NCBI GenBank assembly: GCA_019096065.1
Contig: JAGUCH010000001.1
Coordinates: 16,740,001 to 16,804,000, forward strand
Direction: 5' to 3'
DNA: 64,000 nucleotides
Source: Paracyclopina nana
Lineage: Eukaryota; Arthropoda; Copepoda; Cyclopoida; Cyclopettidae
Shown here: one piece after another, positions 1 to 10,199 of the stretch
Layout of the letters: each line of letters opens with the position of its first letter
How positions within the stretch are numbered: position 1 is the stretch's first letter
The notes under the pieces: generated by a model
What the model saw: the letters and a program-made list of their open reading frames with translations, nothing else
What the model was told of the DNA's origin: nothing
Database searches by the model: none
Translations under genes and position numbers: made by a program

Positions 1-89
1 ATTCAAGTTGGCTGTTGTTCTTTTTTACTCAAAAATTACCCATTGACTTAAGTATATGATAATTTTTTCTAACTGGTGGCATATTGCAG

Positions 90-1235
90 AGTTGGATGAA
101 TCTGGAGCCTAAATTGACTTATCCCAGCTCAACGTCCAGCTCAACATCAAGCTTGAAAGGATCCAAGAAGAGGAAACATTCCAGCTTGACCAAAAAGAAT
201 GGCTTGGACAAGCACCAATGCTGCTGCAAGAGGTACAAAAAGGCCAATGGAAAATCGGTACATCAGCACTACAAGCCAGCAAAAGGGAGCGGCGGGAAGT
301 TTGACAACAGCGGTTGCCAAAACAAGTTGAAATGTCAACAGCAACAACCAGTCCCTGAGCAGTGTGCCACAAACATTGGGGCCGATTGGTCGAACAATTC
401 TGCCACCAATTGCTCAAACTCTGAATTTGATGCTGGCTTCTTTGAAGGTAAGAGTGCAAATTAACCGGTTGCGTCTTGTGGCTAATTTCTGGTCGAAAGT
501 TGAGGTATAATAAAATTTCTTTTTATGAACTAAGAGATGCTACTTAAGACATTGCAAATCAGTGGATTTTTTGGTCCTTCAGGTAAACTCCTAAGTTAAG
601 GCTGATTCTAGCAAAAGTGTATTTTCCTCTTTCTTTTTCACTCCCAAATTGAGCAAAAGTATCTTTGATTAATTGTGCATGGCAACATCAACCAAAAACC
701 TGCAAAGCATATCTACAACACATTTCTTCACTTAGATTCAACTCAAAGCAAGAAGGCAACAAATTCCACCGAAGAAAAACAAGTAGGTTTACCCATGTTG
801 GCTGTTGTTTTCTGCATGCAAAGTATTGAAATTGCATGACATGATCCGGTATTTTGCTAATAGATTATGCTAAAGACTTAAAAATGCCCTTATTCAATAC
901 GTAAGTAAACTGCATAATTTTAGCATCAATCTCAGTTCACTTGAATGTTATCAATAATTTTAGCCTTTAGCCTATTACCATCTTTTTCACAAATGGCCTT
1001 TTGAAAGTGGAGGAGATATCAACAATATTTGTGACATTTAGTTAACAAAATTGGCATGCTTGATTTTATGTCATTTTGGCAGAAAAGTATCCTTACAAAA
1101 AAGTAGCAAATTAATAATTTCACGCTTTAGAAGGCTGAATCCAAGGTGGATTTGCTATGGAGCAAACGGGACTGGGACTTTTTGCTGAAGCAAAGCAGTG
1201 CAAGCAACAAGATGATGATGATGACCAATGAATGA
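90..1235 (+). CDS. 3' end of an unrecognised gene, three exons (partial)
   Basis: Three exons join in phase: 90-447 (after TTGCAG, before GTAAGA), 736-782 (after CTTAG, before GTAGGT) and 1131-1235 (after CTTTAG, ending in TGA). The upstream part lies outside the window. The visible 169 or so residues are Ser/Lys-rich at first, with a basic SKKRKH stretch that could be a nuclear localisation signal, then a CCCKRYKK cluster, a Gln run and Asn/Ser-rich sequence. The C-terminus is charged (LLWSKRDWDFLLKQ) and ends in a four-Met run encoded by an ATG repeat. I do not recognise the family. Phase agreement across three exons is the main support; an antisense open frame over the first exon lacks matching splice sites. 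Confidence 0.5.
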
Positions 1236-1415
1236 TGATCCAAGAATGCTTTTTTTTTAAAAAAAAAATTATCCTGAAAATGAGCGGCCTCAAAAAAGAG
1301 CAAGGCCTTGGACTCATCAAAACAAGACAAATGTGAAGGAAAACAATCCGCTATTTTGTAACAAAACATAACTATCTATATATTTGCACTATCAAATAGT
1401 GTAGCATACATTTTG

Positions 1416-2028
1416 GGCTCTACTGGTTAAAGGCTAATCGGTAAAAGGCTATTTGGTGTAAGGCTAATTGGTAAAAGGCGAAATGGTGAAAGGCCAATTG
1501 GCCAAAGGCTAGATTGGAGAAAGGCTACCAAAAAAAAACCGCTGAATTGATAACGATACAAGCTAGAGTTCAAATCATTTAATGACATCTACTATTTTGA
1601 TCATTGAAGTTCCAAAATAACTGGTGTTCATTGCCTAATTTTCCTCACTAAAAAAAAGAAGTTATTTTCCTTGGTGACAACAGAATCAAGTCTTGCTAAA
1701 TCAGCTTGGCCAGTCAAGTCAAGACAAGTAATTCTTGTTTGTAAAATCTTCCTTTGTACAGATCCAAGTCTATTTATGAATTCCTAAGCTAAGCCCAAAA
1801 AAGCAATTTTCGTCATAAAAATGATGAAACTAAGAATTTTAAAACAAGGAAAACCAAAAGATAGTGATATGTCACTTGTGAACCAATCAAACGATATAAC
1901 CCAAAAACATCTGCTATTGGCCTTTTAAATATAGCCTTTTACCAATGTAGCCTTTGCCCAATTGGCCTTTTACCAATTAGCCTCTAACCAATTAGCCTTT
2001 TGCCGATTAGCCTTTAACCAGTATACCC
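1416..2028. mobile_element. Foldback/MITE-like DNA element, copy 1 (8-bp TSD)
   Basis: The 613-bp element is flanked by the direct repeat ACATTTTG (1408-1415 and 2029-2036). Its termini are imperfect inverted repeats (GGCTCTACTGG against GGGTATACTGG). Each roughly 120-bp end carries about seven copies of a 14-15-bp unit of the form AAAGGCTAATTGGT, direct within an end and inverted between ends. The interior is AT-rich with no convincing coding frame, so it is non-autonomous. An 8-bp duplication with subterminal iterations suggests hAT or a similar superfamily; this is inference. Confidence 0.85.
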
Positions 2029-2336
2029 ACATTTTGAATGCACACATTATAATTGAATAAAAAATGTCTGGCTTGTGAAGTGAGCTACCACAATCATCAT
2101 TAATGTCCAGTTCATGTAAGCCCCAAACTCGTTAGGAAAATGCACAAAAAAACACCTCAAGGAAAGGAGAAAAATTGACATATGACAAGCGCCAGCTGAC
2201 ACTAAAAAAATCGGATCGGCTTTGAGCCAACTTGAAAGAAAACATTTCTATTTTTGGCAATTTATAGGCCACGTTTTTCAACATTTTCAGCAAAATAACT
2301 CGACATATTTTAACTTTTACCAAAGAAACATTAATG

Positions 2337-2484
2337 CTCTGTTCATCTACAAACTCCTTAAGGAATCGGAACGCGAAATTCCTTTGCGCAAAGGAGTTCT
2401 CAGTACATAAACTTGCTGCGTAGAGTTGTCATTCTGCATGGTTTCGTCATTATGCATTCCTTAAGGAACGGTAGATGAACAGAG
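2337..2484. mobile_element. 148-bp palindromic MITE, copy A
   Basis: Ends are the perfect inverted repeat CTCTGTTCATCTAC / GTAGATGAACAGAG, with internal inverted CTTAAGGAA blocks. It differs from copy B (3037-3184) at about three positions, so both are young. It sits in a different position of the host unit from copy B. Confidence 0.8.
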
Positions 2485-3036
2485 TATAAGAAAGCTAGCT
2501 TTTCATGAAAAAGTGTTGAAAAGCATGAAACAAAATAGCAAAAAATTGCTATTAAAAACACTTCACGGCCCAAGATTAACTCGTAGGGAGGCATTCAGCA
2601 GCAGATTCACTTTTCTTTAAGACAATTTTTTGCATACCTTTAAGCATTCTTATGTCCTGTTCATGTACGCCCCAATTTCCTTAGGAAAAGGCACGAAAAA
2701 CACCTCAAGGAAAGGAGAAAAATTGTCTTATGACAAGCACCAGCTGATACTAAAAAAATCAGATCGACTTTAAGCCAACTTGAAAGTAAACAAATCTAAT
2801 TTTGACTTTTAAGTGCTCTACAGTTTTGTCATTTTGAGCAAAATCAAGAGTTCAATTTCATCTTTTATCAAAGAAATGTGATGAAAGATAGTTTGTTTTG
2901 AAATATGCTGAAAACCATGCAACAAAATATCAAAAATTGCCATAAAAAACGCTGCTCGGCCCCAAGCTGAACTCGTAGAGTGGCAGTCAGCTACAGATTC
3001 ACTTCTCCTTAAGACAATTTTTTCCATACCTTAATG

Positions 3037-3184
3037 CTCTGTTCATCTACAAACTCCTTAAGGAATCGGAACGCGAAATTCCTTTGCGCAAAGGAGTTCT
3101 CAGTACATAAACTAGCTGCGTTGAGTTGTCATTCTGCATGGTTTCGTCATTCTGCATTCCTTAAGGAACGGTAGATGAACAGAG
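3037..3184. mobile_element. 148-bp palindromic MITE, copy B
   Basis: Nearly identical to copy A, with the same 14-bp inverted ends. It interrupts the homologous 3' part of the second host unit, between CCATACCTTAATG and TATAAGGCATTC; unit 1 is uninterrupted at this point. Confidence 0.8.
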
Positions 3185-3840
3185 TATAAGGCATTCTTAA
3201 TACATGAACAGGGCATTAATGCATGACCAGGGCAAAATACTGTTTTTATTTAATAATGCAGCATTATTGACTTTCTGGCCAATTAACATAATTTTCCAAG
3301 GTTTTACTCAGGGAAATGAGGCAGTTTTACCAAAAGCAGAGCAGAAAAAGTATAAGCTATCAATTTATGAAAAATGCAAAGTCCTATTTGATCAACTTAA
3401 AATGAAACTAGAAATATGAAAATTGCTGAGCCAAAATCATGCAGAGAAAGCATTTTATTAAAAGGCAGCTATTAGCAAAGCTTGAAGATACCTAATTGAG
3501 CAAAAAGGCCTTCATTACGTTACCTAAGCTTTGTAACCATAGGCAGATTTTAGATGGCCAATTTCACAATTCAAATTTGAAGAGGAGAAAGCGCAAGCTG
3601 CTCATTTTTTTGCCCTTTGATTTTCAATTAATCCAAATTGGTACACGACATTCTAAATAAAAATCACGACTTTCAAATTGACCTTGTATGATAAATGGCA
3701 CCCAGCACAAATATAATTTCTAACTTGTTATTTCAAAAATGGCAAGTTCCTTTGTATTATTACTGCAGCTTTCCTTTGTTTGTCCCTCTGGTGTACGATT
3801 TGTGAACTACACCATCTAGGCCTTTCTCAGCTTTTTCTAG

Positions 3841-4145
3841 GGCCTTTAGTAGCCAAGTTGCATGGGGACACACCTCCACAGAGCAGAGCTGCACAAAGGC
3901 AGTTAATAGAAAATGTAGAAGGCATGAGCATGACTGAGAAATCGGTGAAAATCGAGGAGGAAAACGGCCAATCTTACTCCTTAAAGCCCGGCCTCACAGC
4001 CTTGAGGTCATTGGCCAGCATGAAGGTCAAGTTAGTGACCTTTTTGACCAAACCTGAGGCTGAAATGGGCAGCAGGTTTGGCAGCTGCAACGAATTCACG
4101 ATGGGAATCAACAATGAAACTGTGAAGAAAGGGAATCAACAATGA
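3841..4145 (+). CDS. Candidate terminal coding exon, unrecognised
   Basis: An open frame follows a good acceptor (CTTTTTCTAG, 3831-3840) and ends in TGA at 4143-4145. Base composition is richer in G+C than the AT-rich flanks, and the peptide is mixed and protein-like (LKPGLTALRSLASMKVKLV). The stop lies in the second copy of a 28-bp tandem duplication (4103-4130 and 4131-4158). No in-phase upstream exon was found and no family is recognised. It may be a decayed exon or a chance frame. Confidence 0.25.
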
Positions 4146-5424
4146 AACTGTGACGAAACAGCAATCAGGGCAATGAAGGTGAACAGTATTATTAGAAATG
4201 TCTCAAAGAAGTAGTATTTTGCTGAATAAACGACTCTCTATTCTTGCTTCATCATGACTATCATCTTCCATCATTAAACAGGTTAGCTTAACAGTTTTTT
4301 ATCAGTCCTTGCCTAGCAGAAATATCAGGTTTGCTTAGAATAATTGTTTGATTTTAGAGCAGCTGCAATCCAACAATTCAACTTGGCTTTTACATTATTG
4401 AACCTTTCGAACTAACTCCATTTTTCTGTAGGTCCAATTTGGATCGAAATTTTCAGGGAATGTTTTGGATTGATGAAAGTCTGGCGAATTCTTAGGCTAT
4501 TAATGAAGTCATCGCATAATTGTTTGCCAAGTAATCAAAAGCAACTTGGCAATTCCTTCTCCGAATTGACCAAGAAAAGTGTTACAACTGAGCTAGTATG
4601 TTTTTGCAAAAAGTTCACACTCAGGCTCGGTTCAACTGATAATTTAAAAGGCCGAAAATATAACAGGTTTTTTACAGAGTTGCACAGACTTTTAAGGATT
4701 AATTCATATCATGAAAGATCCTTACTTCGATATAATAATTTCAAAGAAAAATTGCAAAAACCTCTCTCTGTCTTAATAGCTCAAATGTGCAAAGATCATC
4801 ATAACTATGCGTCGCATATTTTATGGTTTATTTTAGATCCAAAATTAATCATTACCCAAAATAGAGTTAATTTAAAGCGCGCAGAAAAGGTAATTGATTG
4901 AAAAATGCACTGTATGACTAGGCATGAAAATTACCAAGTCATGAATGTTTCAAATGTACATATCAAGGACTCGATTAGTCTCGGTACAAGATAAAAAAAA
5001 CTGCTTTCATGGATAAGAAGAGTGAATTGCGTACTCCAATAGCGCAACATTCCAATGAGAATCGCGCAACCTCTCCTCCTTTTTTATATTATGCCTCATT
5101 TTTCTCATTTCAATTCATGACTAGTCAGCATGGATGCTTGACGAATATTTATCAGTGACTTTAAAAATTGCGAATTAGTTCACCATTCGGCGTTACAAAT
5201 ATGATTTTAAAATGCTCCTTCACGAAAAACGGACGTGATCCCCACCAAATTGTTTTCTTTTCTCATCCTGAGCAAATAGTGGATTGACAAGAACGTAATC
5301 ATCGATCTGTCTGCAGCTTTAATAACCCCCAAGGGGAAAAGCTTTCAAATGCCAAATCCAAATATTACATAAAGTCGTAGCAGGTCTTTTTTGAAGTCAC
5401 TTAAAAGTGCTCTGTGATTTGAAC

Positions 5425-6144
5425 GGCTCTACTGGTTAAAGGCTAATCGGTAAAAGGCTATTTGGTGTAAGGCTAATTGGTAAAAGGCGAAATGATGAAA
5501 GGCCAATTGGCCAAAGGCTAGATTGGAGAAAGGGTACCGCAAAAAGGCTAAATTGATAACGATACAAGAGTTCAAATCATTTAATGACATCTATTTTGGT
5601 CACTGAAGTTCCAAAATAACTGGTTTTCATTGCCTAATTTTCCTCAATCAAAAAAAGCAGCTGCTTTGCTTTTAAAAATGTTACGGGTTTGCTTAGCCTT
5701 TTTATCTTAGCTTAGCTTCGTCTGTCAACATGAGAAAGGCCTAGTGTCGTGAAATTAGAATAAAGTTATTTTCCTTGGTGACAACAGAATCAAGTCTTGC
5801 TTATTCTCAATAAGCTAAATCAGCTTGGTCAGTCAAGTCAAGACAAGTCATTCTTGTTTGTAAAATTTTCCTTTGTACATATCCAAGTCTATTTAAGAAT
5901 TCCTAAGCTAAGCCCAAAAAAGCAATTTTTGTCACAAAAAATAATGAAACTAAGAATTAACAAGGAAAACCAAAAGATAGTGATATGTCACTTGTGAACC
6001 AATCAAACACTATAACTCAAAATCATCTGCTATTGGCCTTTTAAATATAGCCTTTTACCAATGTAGCCTTTGCCCAATTGGCCTTTTACCAATTAGCCTC
6101 TAACCAATTAGCCTTTTGCCGATTAGCCTTTAACCAGTACACCC
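5425..6144. mobile_element. Foldback/MITE-like DNA element, copy 2 (8-bp TSD)
   Basis: This second copy of the 1416-2028 family is 720 bp, flanked by the direct repeat ATTTGAAC (5417-5424 and 6145-6152). Terminal arrays match copy 1 closely. It carries about 100 bp of interior absent from copy 1 (around 5650-5765), so the two are different internal versions. The different target duplication shows independent insertion. Confidence 0.85.
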
Positions 6145-6971
6145 ATTTGAACGACGCAAACAAACAATATTCGACTTTAAAGTAGCTCAATTTGAGAAAA
6201 ATCGAGTCAAAAATGAATACTAAGAAGAATCAGACTAAAAATTGCTACATTAGGTAAATGTTATTGGATGTTACCCATGTACGCAAGTCTCACTAATGAT
6301 AGAGCCAATTTTCGTGTAATTTGAAGAACTGCTTTTCATATGCAACAACGCCATAACGTGAATGTATAACACGTGTCTATAAAAATAGTTAACCAGAAAA
6401 ACCGACATTAGACTAGTTTTGAGATATGTCAAAAAAGTTTAAACTGATTATTCAAACAGAGGAAAATCCAGGATTCAGTTGAATTGAGCAAATTCCCAAT
6501 TTTATCCGCTATAAGTAGGATTTTTGCGTGTGAAAAATTAGCAAAAAAAGCTCAGAGTTTTTTTCGCAATAAAAGCCACTTACCAGCATTGATATCTTCG
6601 TCAAATGAGCTTGTTTTGTGGATGATAGCGATAGCAATGATGGCAAAAGTGCCACAAGTCCAATTATGAACCATGATTGTTCGTTTCACCTTAATTCACC
6701 ACGTTGGCCCATTTACTACGCAGCTTTGATTGGCATCATTATAAGAGTCATGTGTGGGTGTATCACCAAAATGCCTGAAAAAATACAAAATGTCAATTAA
6801 TTCGGATTTTCGTTTTTTATCTCACAGCTTTCTTATGAGGCAACGTACTCTCGCCTCAATTTTCTGGGAATTTTGAGAACAAGATTCTCCACCCGAGAGA
6901 GTGACTTTTTATTTGGGATGTGAAGTTCATTTTCCTTAATGCAGACAGTTGCGACTGCCGTGTCGGCCGGT

Positions 6972-7005
6972 GGCCGTGCAGCCCGCGCAGAGCGCCGCGC
7001 CACCT
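6972..7005. promoter_or_regulatory. GC-rich composite motif, copy 1 (CTCF-like core)
   Basis: GGCCGTGCAGCCCGC (6972-6986), ten bases, then GCGCCACCT (6997-7005) followed by GGCGGCA. It lies in a GC-rich island in AT-rich DNA. GCGCCACCT is the reverse complement of the AGGTGGCGC core of insect CTCF sites; that assignment is inference. The same pair with the same spacing recurs at 13041-13074. Confidence 0.4.
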
Positions 7006-7594
7006 GGCGGCATTAAAACTCCCTAAGGATGATGGCAATCTTTCTTTTTAAATAGAGTATTTGTGGCCAAATCAATACATGGACATCATTGATTTTTCAC
7101 GGATGATAGCCAAACGAATTTAATTGTGTAGGGGACATGCTTATCAATAACCTGGACAAAGGGTGCACTGTGGCGCAAATGGGTTGAAAATGCGGGAGAT
7201 CACCCACTGTGCCAATAACTAACATGTAGCACTCAATGACTCATAACTTATCTCTCAGATTTGAATATTTTTTTTCATGTTTTACCCCTATCAGTGTGGA
7301 ACTAGGCCATTTTGCCATTTTTTTCTCCTTTGCTCTAGTCCATAAATGAAGTCCCAAATGGGAAACTTTATACGTTTTTTGTTACCTTCAGTGGCCACAC
7401 ACAGGCAGCAAGACATATTTGAAAATCAGGTTGTTGTGTGAAAAAGGATTAAATAAAGTGTGACAACTGCCAACTTTTATGGCCTCATAGGCTGCAGGGG
7501 GTGATGAAAAAAGCCAACAGCCCCCTCAGTTCACAAGATGTGTAATTCAGCCAAGAATTTTGATGATGTCTCTTTTGCCCCATTTTGTTGACAG

Positions 7595-7696
7595 ATTTTG
7601 GAGCTGGCAAGGCGCGAAAAACAAGTACTAGATGCAAGTGACAAACATGAGAAGCCCAGGCTTTTAAAAGAGTTCCTTAACAGTCTTCCTTGCTGA
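7595..7696 (+). CDS. Candidate short terminal exon, faintly resolvase-like
   Basis: After the acceptor TTGTTGACAG the frame reads 33 codons and ends in TGA. The segment LARREKQVLDASDKHEK followed by RLLKEFLNSL resembles the helical tail found near the end of large serine recombinases (ELA...EKRxLLxxxLSN). An in-frame stop sits just upstream of the acceptor, and no partner exon was found. This could be a relic or coincidence. Confidence 0.2.
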   Translation: MLELARREKQVLDASDKHEKPRLLKEFLNSLPC

Positions 7697-9220
7697 GGTT
7701 GCCTTTAAAATACCAGAACAGTTATTTAACAGCATCATTTAGCTTTGAAGCCTTCAAAATGTCAAATACTCAATTTATGAAAGGAAAGTGCTTGAACACA
7801 AACTAGAAATAAAAATGGAACTTACTTAATTGAAAAAGGGTCAAACAAATTTCATCAGGTTTTTACTCTTGATTTTTTAAAATGATGAGACTTATAAATC
7901 TTTCACATCTTCTTAGTCAGCAATATGACATTTTTGGGCCTGCACAATTTTGCCAATATTTTGCCAGCTCTGCATGAATTGAAAATCTGATATTTAAAAA
8001 TCCAGAAATGTTTTGTGCTTCAAAAGCCGATCTGGCATTGGCAATCTACAATGTTGGTATGCGGGCTAAATCGTCCTCTGTGCTCTGGCAGTAGAGTAAA
8101 TGACCATTTATTTACATCAAGACAAAAGGAGATTTGAAAATCACGATGCCATAGACATAAATGTTCAAAAGGGTCACGCACGGTGCAGTGATGACAATAT
8201 GAGATTTCAAATTCAAAATTGAATCAAGATTTCTCCTTTTACAGCTGGCAAGCACTTTTACAGTTGACATATTTTTTTCCAAGCTATCTAAGTGAACACA
8301 AGACAAGGCTCATAAATTCGGCTCTTTTGGCGAACAGAAGGATTAGAATTTGCAAAAGTACCCTACAAGCCTCGTAATGTCTGTCAAAATGCCTGATTGG
8401 ACGTCACCATTGATTGGTTTAGCACAAAATAAGCCTAAACTTTTATGTTTTCAGTCGCCAAAGGCTAAATCCCGACCAGAAAAAGGTTTTCAAAATGATA
8501 CGAAGTTTTGATTCCGATCATGAAAATAATTGTAATTTCTACAAGTTGGCCACTAAAAATTGTTGATGGGGGATGTTTTTCTGGTCGGGAACGTACCATA
8601 CTAGATAGGATCTTGACCTAAAAGAAGACTCAAAAGTTTTAATTCCTTTTGCATTTCAGTATGTAGCAAATTTAGCGTTCATTATTATAGCTCTTTTTTA
8701 AGACAACAATTTAGCCCAAAAAGACATTTCAGGTAATTGCTAAGGTTTGGCAAAAAACAATTTTTTTTTTTAAATTGAAGGCAGTGAATGTCAGCTACCT
8801 TTTTTTAACACAGGCAGATGTCTGATAAAACAAACAGCCATAAAAGCCACCAAAAGCATTTTGAGGCATTTTGCTCAGCCTCGCCCAAAGAGACTATCTT
8901 TGGGTAGGAACACAATAAAAAAGCACCTCAAAATGGGAGCTGCAAAAAAAGGCAAGATTAGCGCGCGCGACCTTCTAAAAATAATGAAGCTATACGAATT
9001 CGTTTTAAAGGCGAACCTTTCTCCCTAAAAAATGCTGTAAATGCTGTAAATTGGATGCTTGCAATTGGATATGATTACACCATTACCTACTTAGTAAATG
9101 CTTATGGATAGAGAGTAATAAAAAAATTAGAATTTTTTTAAGGCGTTGATTTTGCTCCAATTTGATGAGTGCATTCTCTCTCAATGTAAATCACATGAAA
9201 CAGACAACACAACCTACTTT

Positions 9221-9403
9221 TTAAGCATCAGACTCTACAATATTTCTGGGCAATAATTTGCTGTAGCTGACGTCAAAAAAGTCATTTTCCCTTGGCAGAA
9301 AGGAGGCTTGAAAGGGCTGAATTTCATTTAGCATTTGTTCCATGGAAAATGGCTTTCGTCTTGGCTTAATGGAACCGAGGTTTCCTGCATTAAAATTGGC
9401 CAT
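9221..9403 (-). CDS. Candidate small protein, 60 aa, eh1-like motif
   Basis: The ATG at 9403 has a favourable context (CACAAAAATGG), and the frame runs 60 codons to TAA. Composition is protein-like and the upstream DNA is richer in GC than the region. The stretch KPFSMEQMLNEI resembles the engrailed-homology-1 repressor motif (F-S-I-x-x-I-L) of homeodomain and Fox proteins. A GTAGGT donor lies immediately after the stop, so it is not usable in frame. It may be a small protein or the first exon of a gene whose model I cannot complete. Confidence 0.3.
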   Translation of the reverse strand: MANFNAGNLGSIKPRRKPFSMEQMLNEIQPFQASFLPRENDFFDVSYSKLLPRNIVESDA

Positions 9404-9772
9404 TTTTGTGGGTCAAATTAGCAGTGTAGTACTATGTGTGTGAAACTCGGTGCGAGTAAGAGTGAGTCACGATCACGCGGGCCAAAGGAGAAGAGGAGTG
9501 TGACAAAAGGCTCGAAAATGACAATCTTAGCTTAGGCTTTGTATAAATTGGTTATTGTTGTGCTTATACAGACCCCCTTCCAACCTTTTGATATGAAAAG
9601 GCGATGATGCGTGAATGATGCTGATAAGATTTTCCGCGAAATTACAGACCTCTCCAAATTCAAAGATAACAAGGCCTGCTATCACTGCGGATTATTTTTG
9701 ATCCGAAAAGTAAAATATTTTTGAAGGAACCTTAAAGTATCCATTTTGAATAAAAGCACACTTGATATGATG

Positions 9773-10029
9773 TCAAAATGAGACTTTTTTAAAAAATCCA
9801 AAGATATCTGAGCATTTTTGAGTCAAGTAATTTTCATCAGATTTTTGCCTGCTCTTAGTATTCAAAGGCTCACTTCGGCTGATTTTCATCATAATCACAA
9901 TGCAAAACAGAAGATTTTAAATCTCGAATGCTAATTTCCAAAAAAGTTGGGCTTTGGTATATGTTTCGCTTACCTGGCCGACAGTGTGTTGAAAAATGAT
10001 TTCGTGTTCGCACCTTTGTATCTCACCAT
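9773..10029 (-). CDS. Candidate small two-exon gene, 53 aa
   Basis: Exon 1 (10029-9974) starts with ATG and ends at a strong donor (CCAG/GTAAGC). An in-phase exon 2 (9878-9773) follows an AATCAG acceptor with a weak pyrimidine tract and stays open for 35 codons to TGA. A TATAAGG box lies at 10093-10087, about 60 bases upstream of the ATG. The product (starting MVRYKGANTKSFFNT) is basic and unrecognised. Support is splice phase and promoter spacing only. Confidence 0.22.
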
Positions 10030-10086
10030 CAACTACTATCTCACCCCTCAGCTCGTCAGCAGAAAAGTAAAAAATTGGCTTTCATC

Positions 10087-10115
10087 CCTTATACATGAGC
10101 GCCATGAATTGGCGC
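10087..10115 (-). promoter_or_regulatory. TATAAGG box beside a GC palindrome
   Basis: On the minus strand a TATAAGG (10093-10087) is preceded by the inverted repeat GCGCCA/TGGCGC with a 5-base spacer (10099-10115) and a GC-rich stretch up to about 10195. The arrangement looks like a small core promoter for the minus-strand candidate at 9773-10029. The TTGGCGC half resembles an E2F-type site. Confidence 0.3.
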
Positions 10116-10199
10116 CCCGTTCAATGATCTTCGGTGGGTCGGGCGGGCGTTTGTCCGGGAAATCCGTGCGGAAGGATGATGACCTGCGTTAGCATAGAA

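Larger units (their letters stand above)
2101..3218. repeat. Tandem dimer of a TA-flanked palindromic element with smaller elements nested inside
   Basis: Two related units (2101-2649 and 2650-3218) share long homologous stretches. The outer ends are inverted repeats: TAATGTCC(A/T)GTTCATGTA at 2101 and 2650, and TACATGAACAGGGCATTA at 3201-3218. The right end of unit 1 is replaced by the left end of unit 2, which looks like a fused dimer. Each unit carries an independent 148-bp insertion at a different place. Diverged relatives occur near 12661-12735 and 14710. Confidence 0.7.
6145..9200. other. AT-rich region with little recognisable content
   Basis: Apart from the composite motif at 6972-7005 and a short candidate exon at 7595-7696, I see only AT-rich sequence with scattered short frames. 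No RNA gene or convincing gene is visible. Confidence 0.5.

Noticed and set aside
4470-4901. 143-codon frame on the plus strand
   Set aside because: AT-rich, no splice or start support, unrecognised. A frame of this length is expected about once by chance in 64 kb of such DNA on both strands.
9947-10192. Plus-strand 81-codon frame
   Set aside because: The better evidence (TATA box, donor, phase-matched exon) lies on the opposite strand, and the frame has no good start context.
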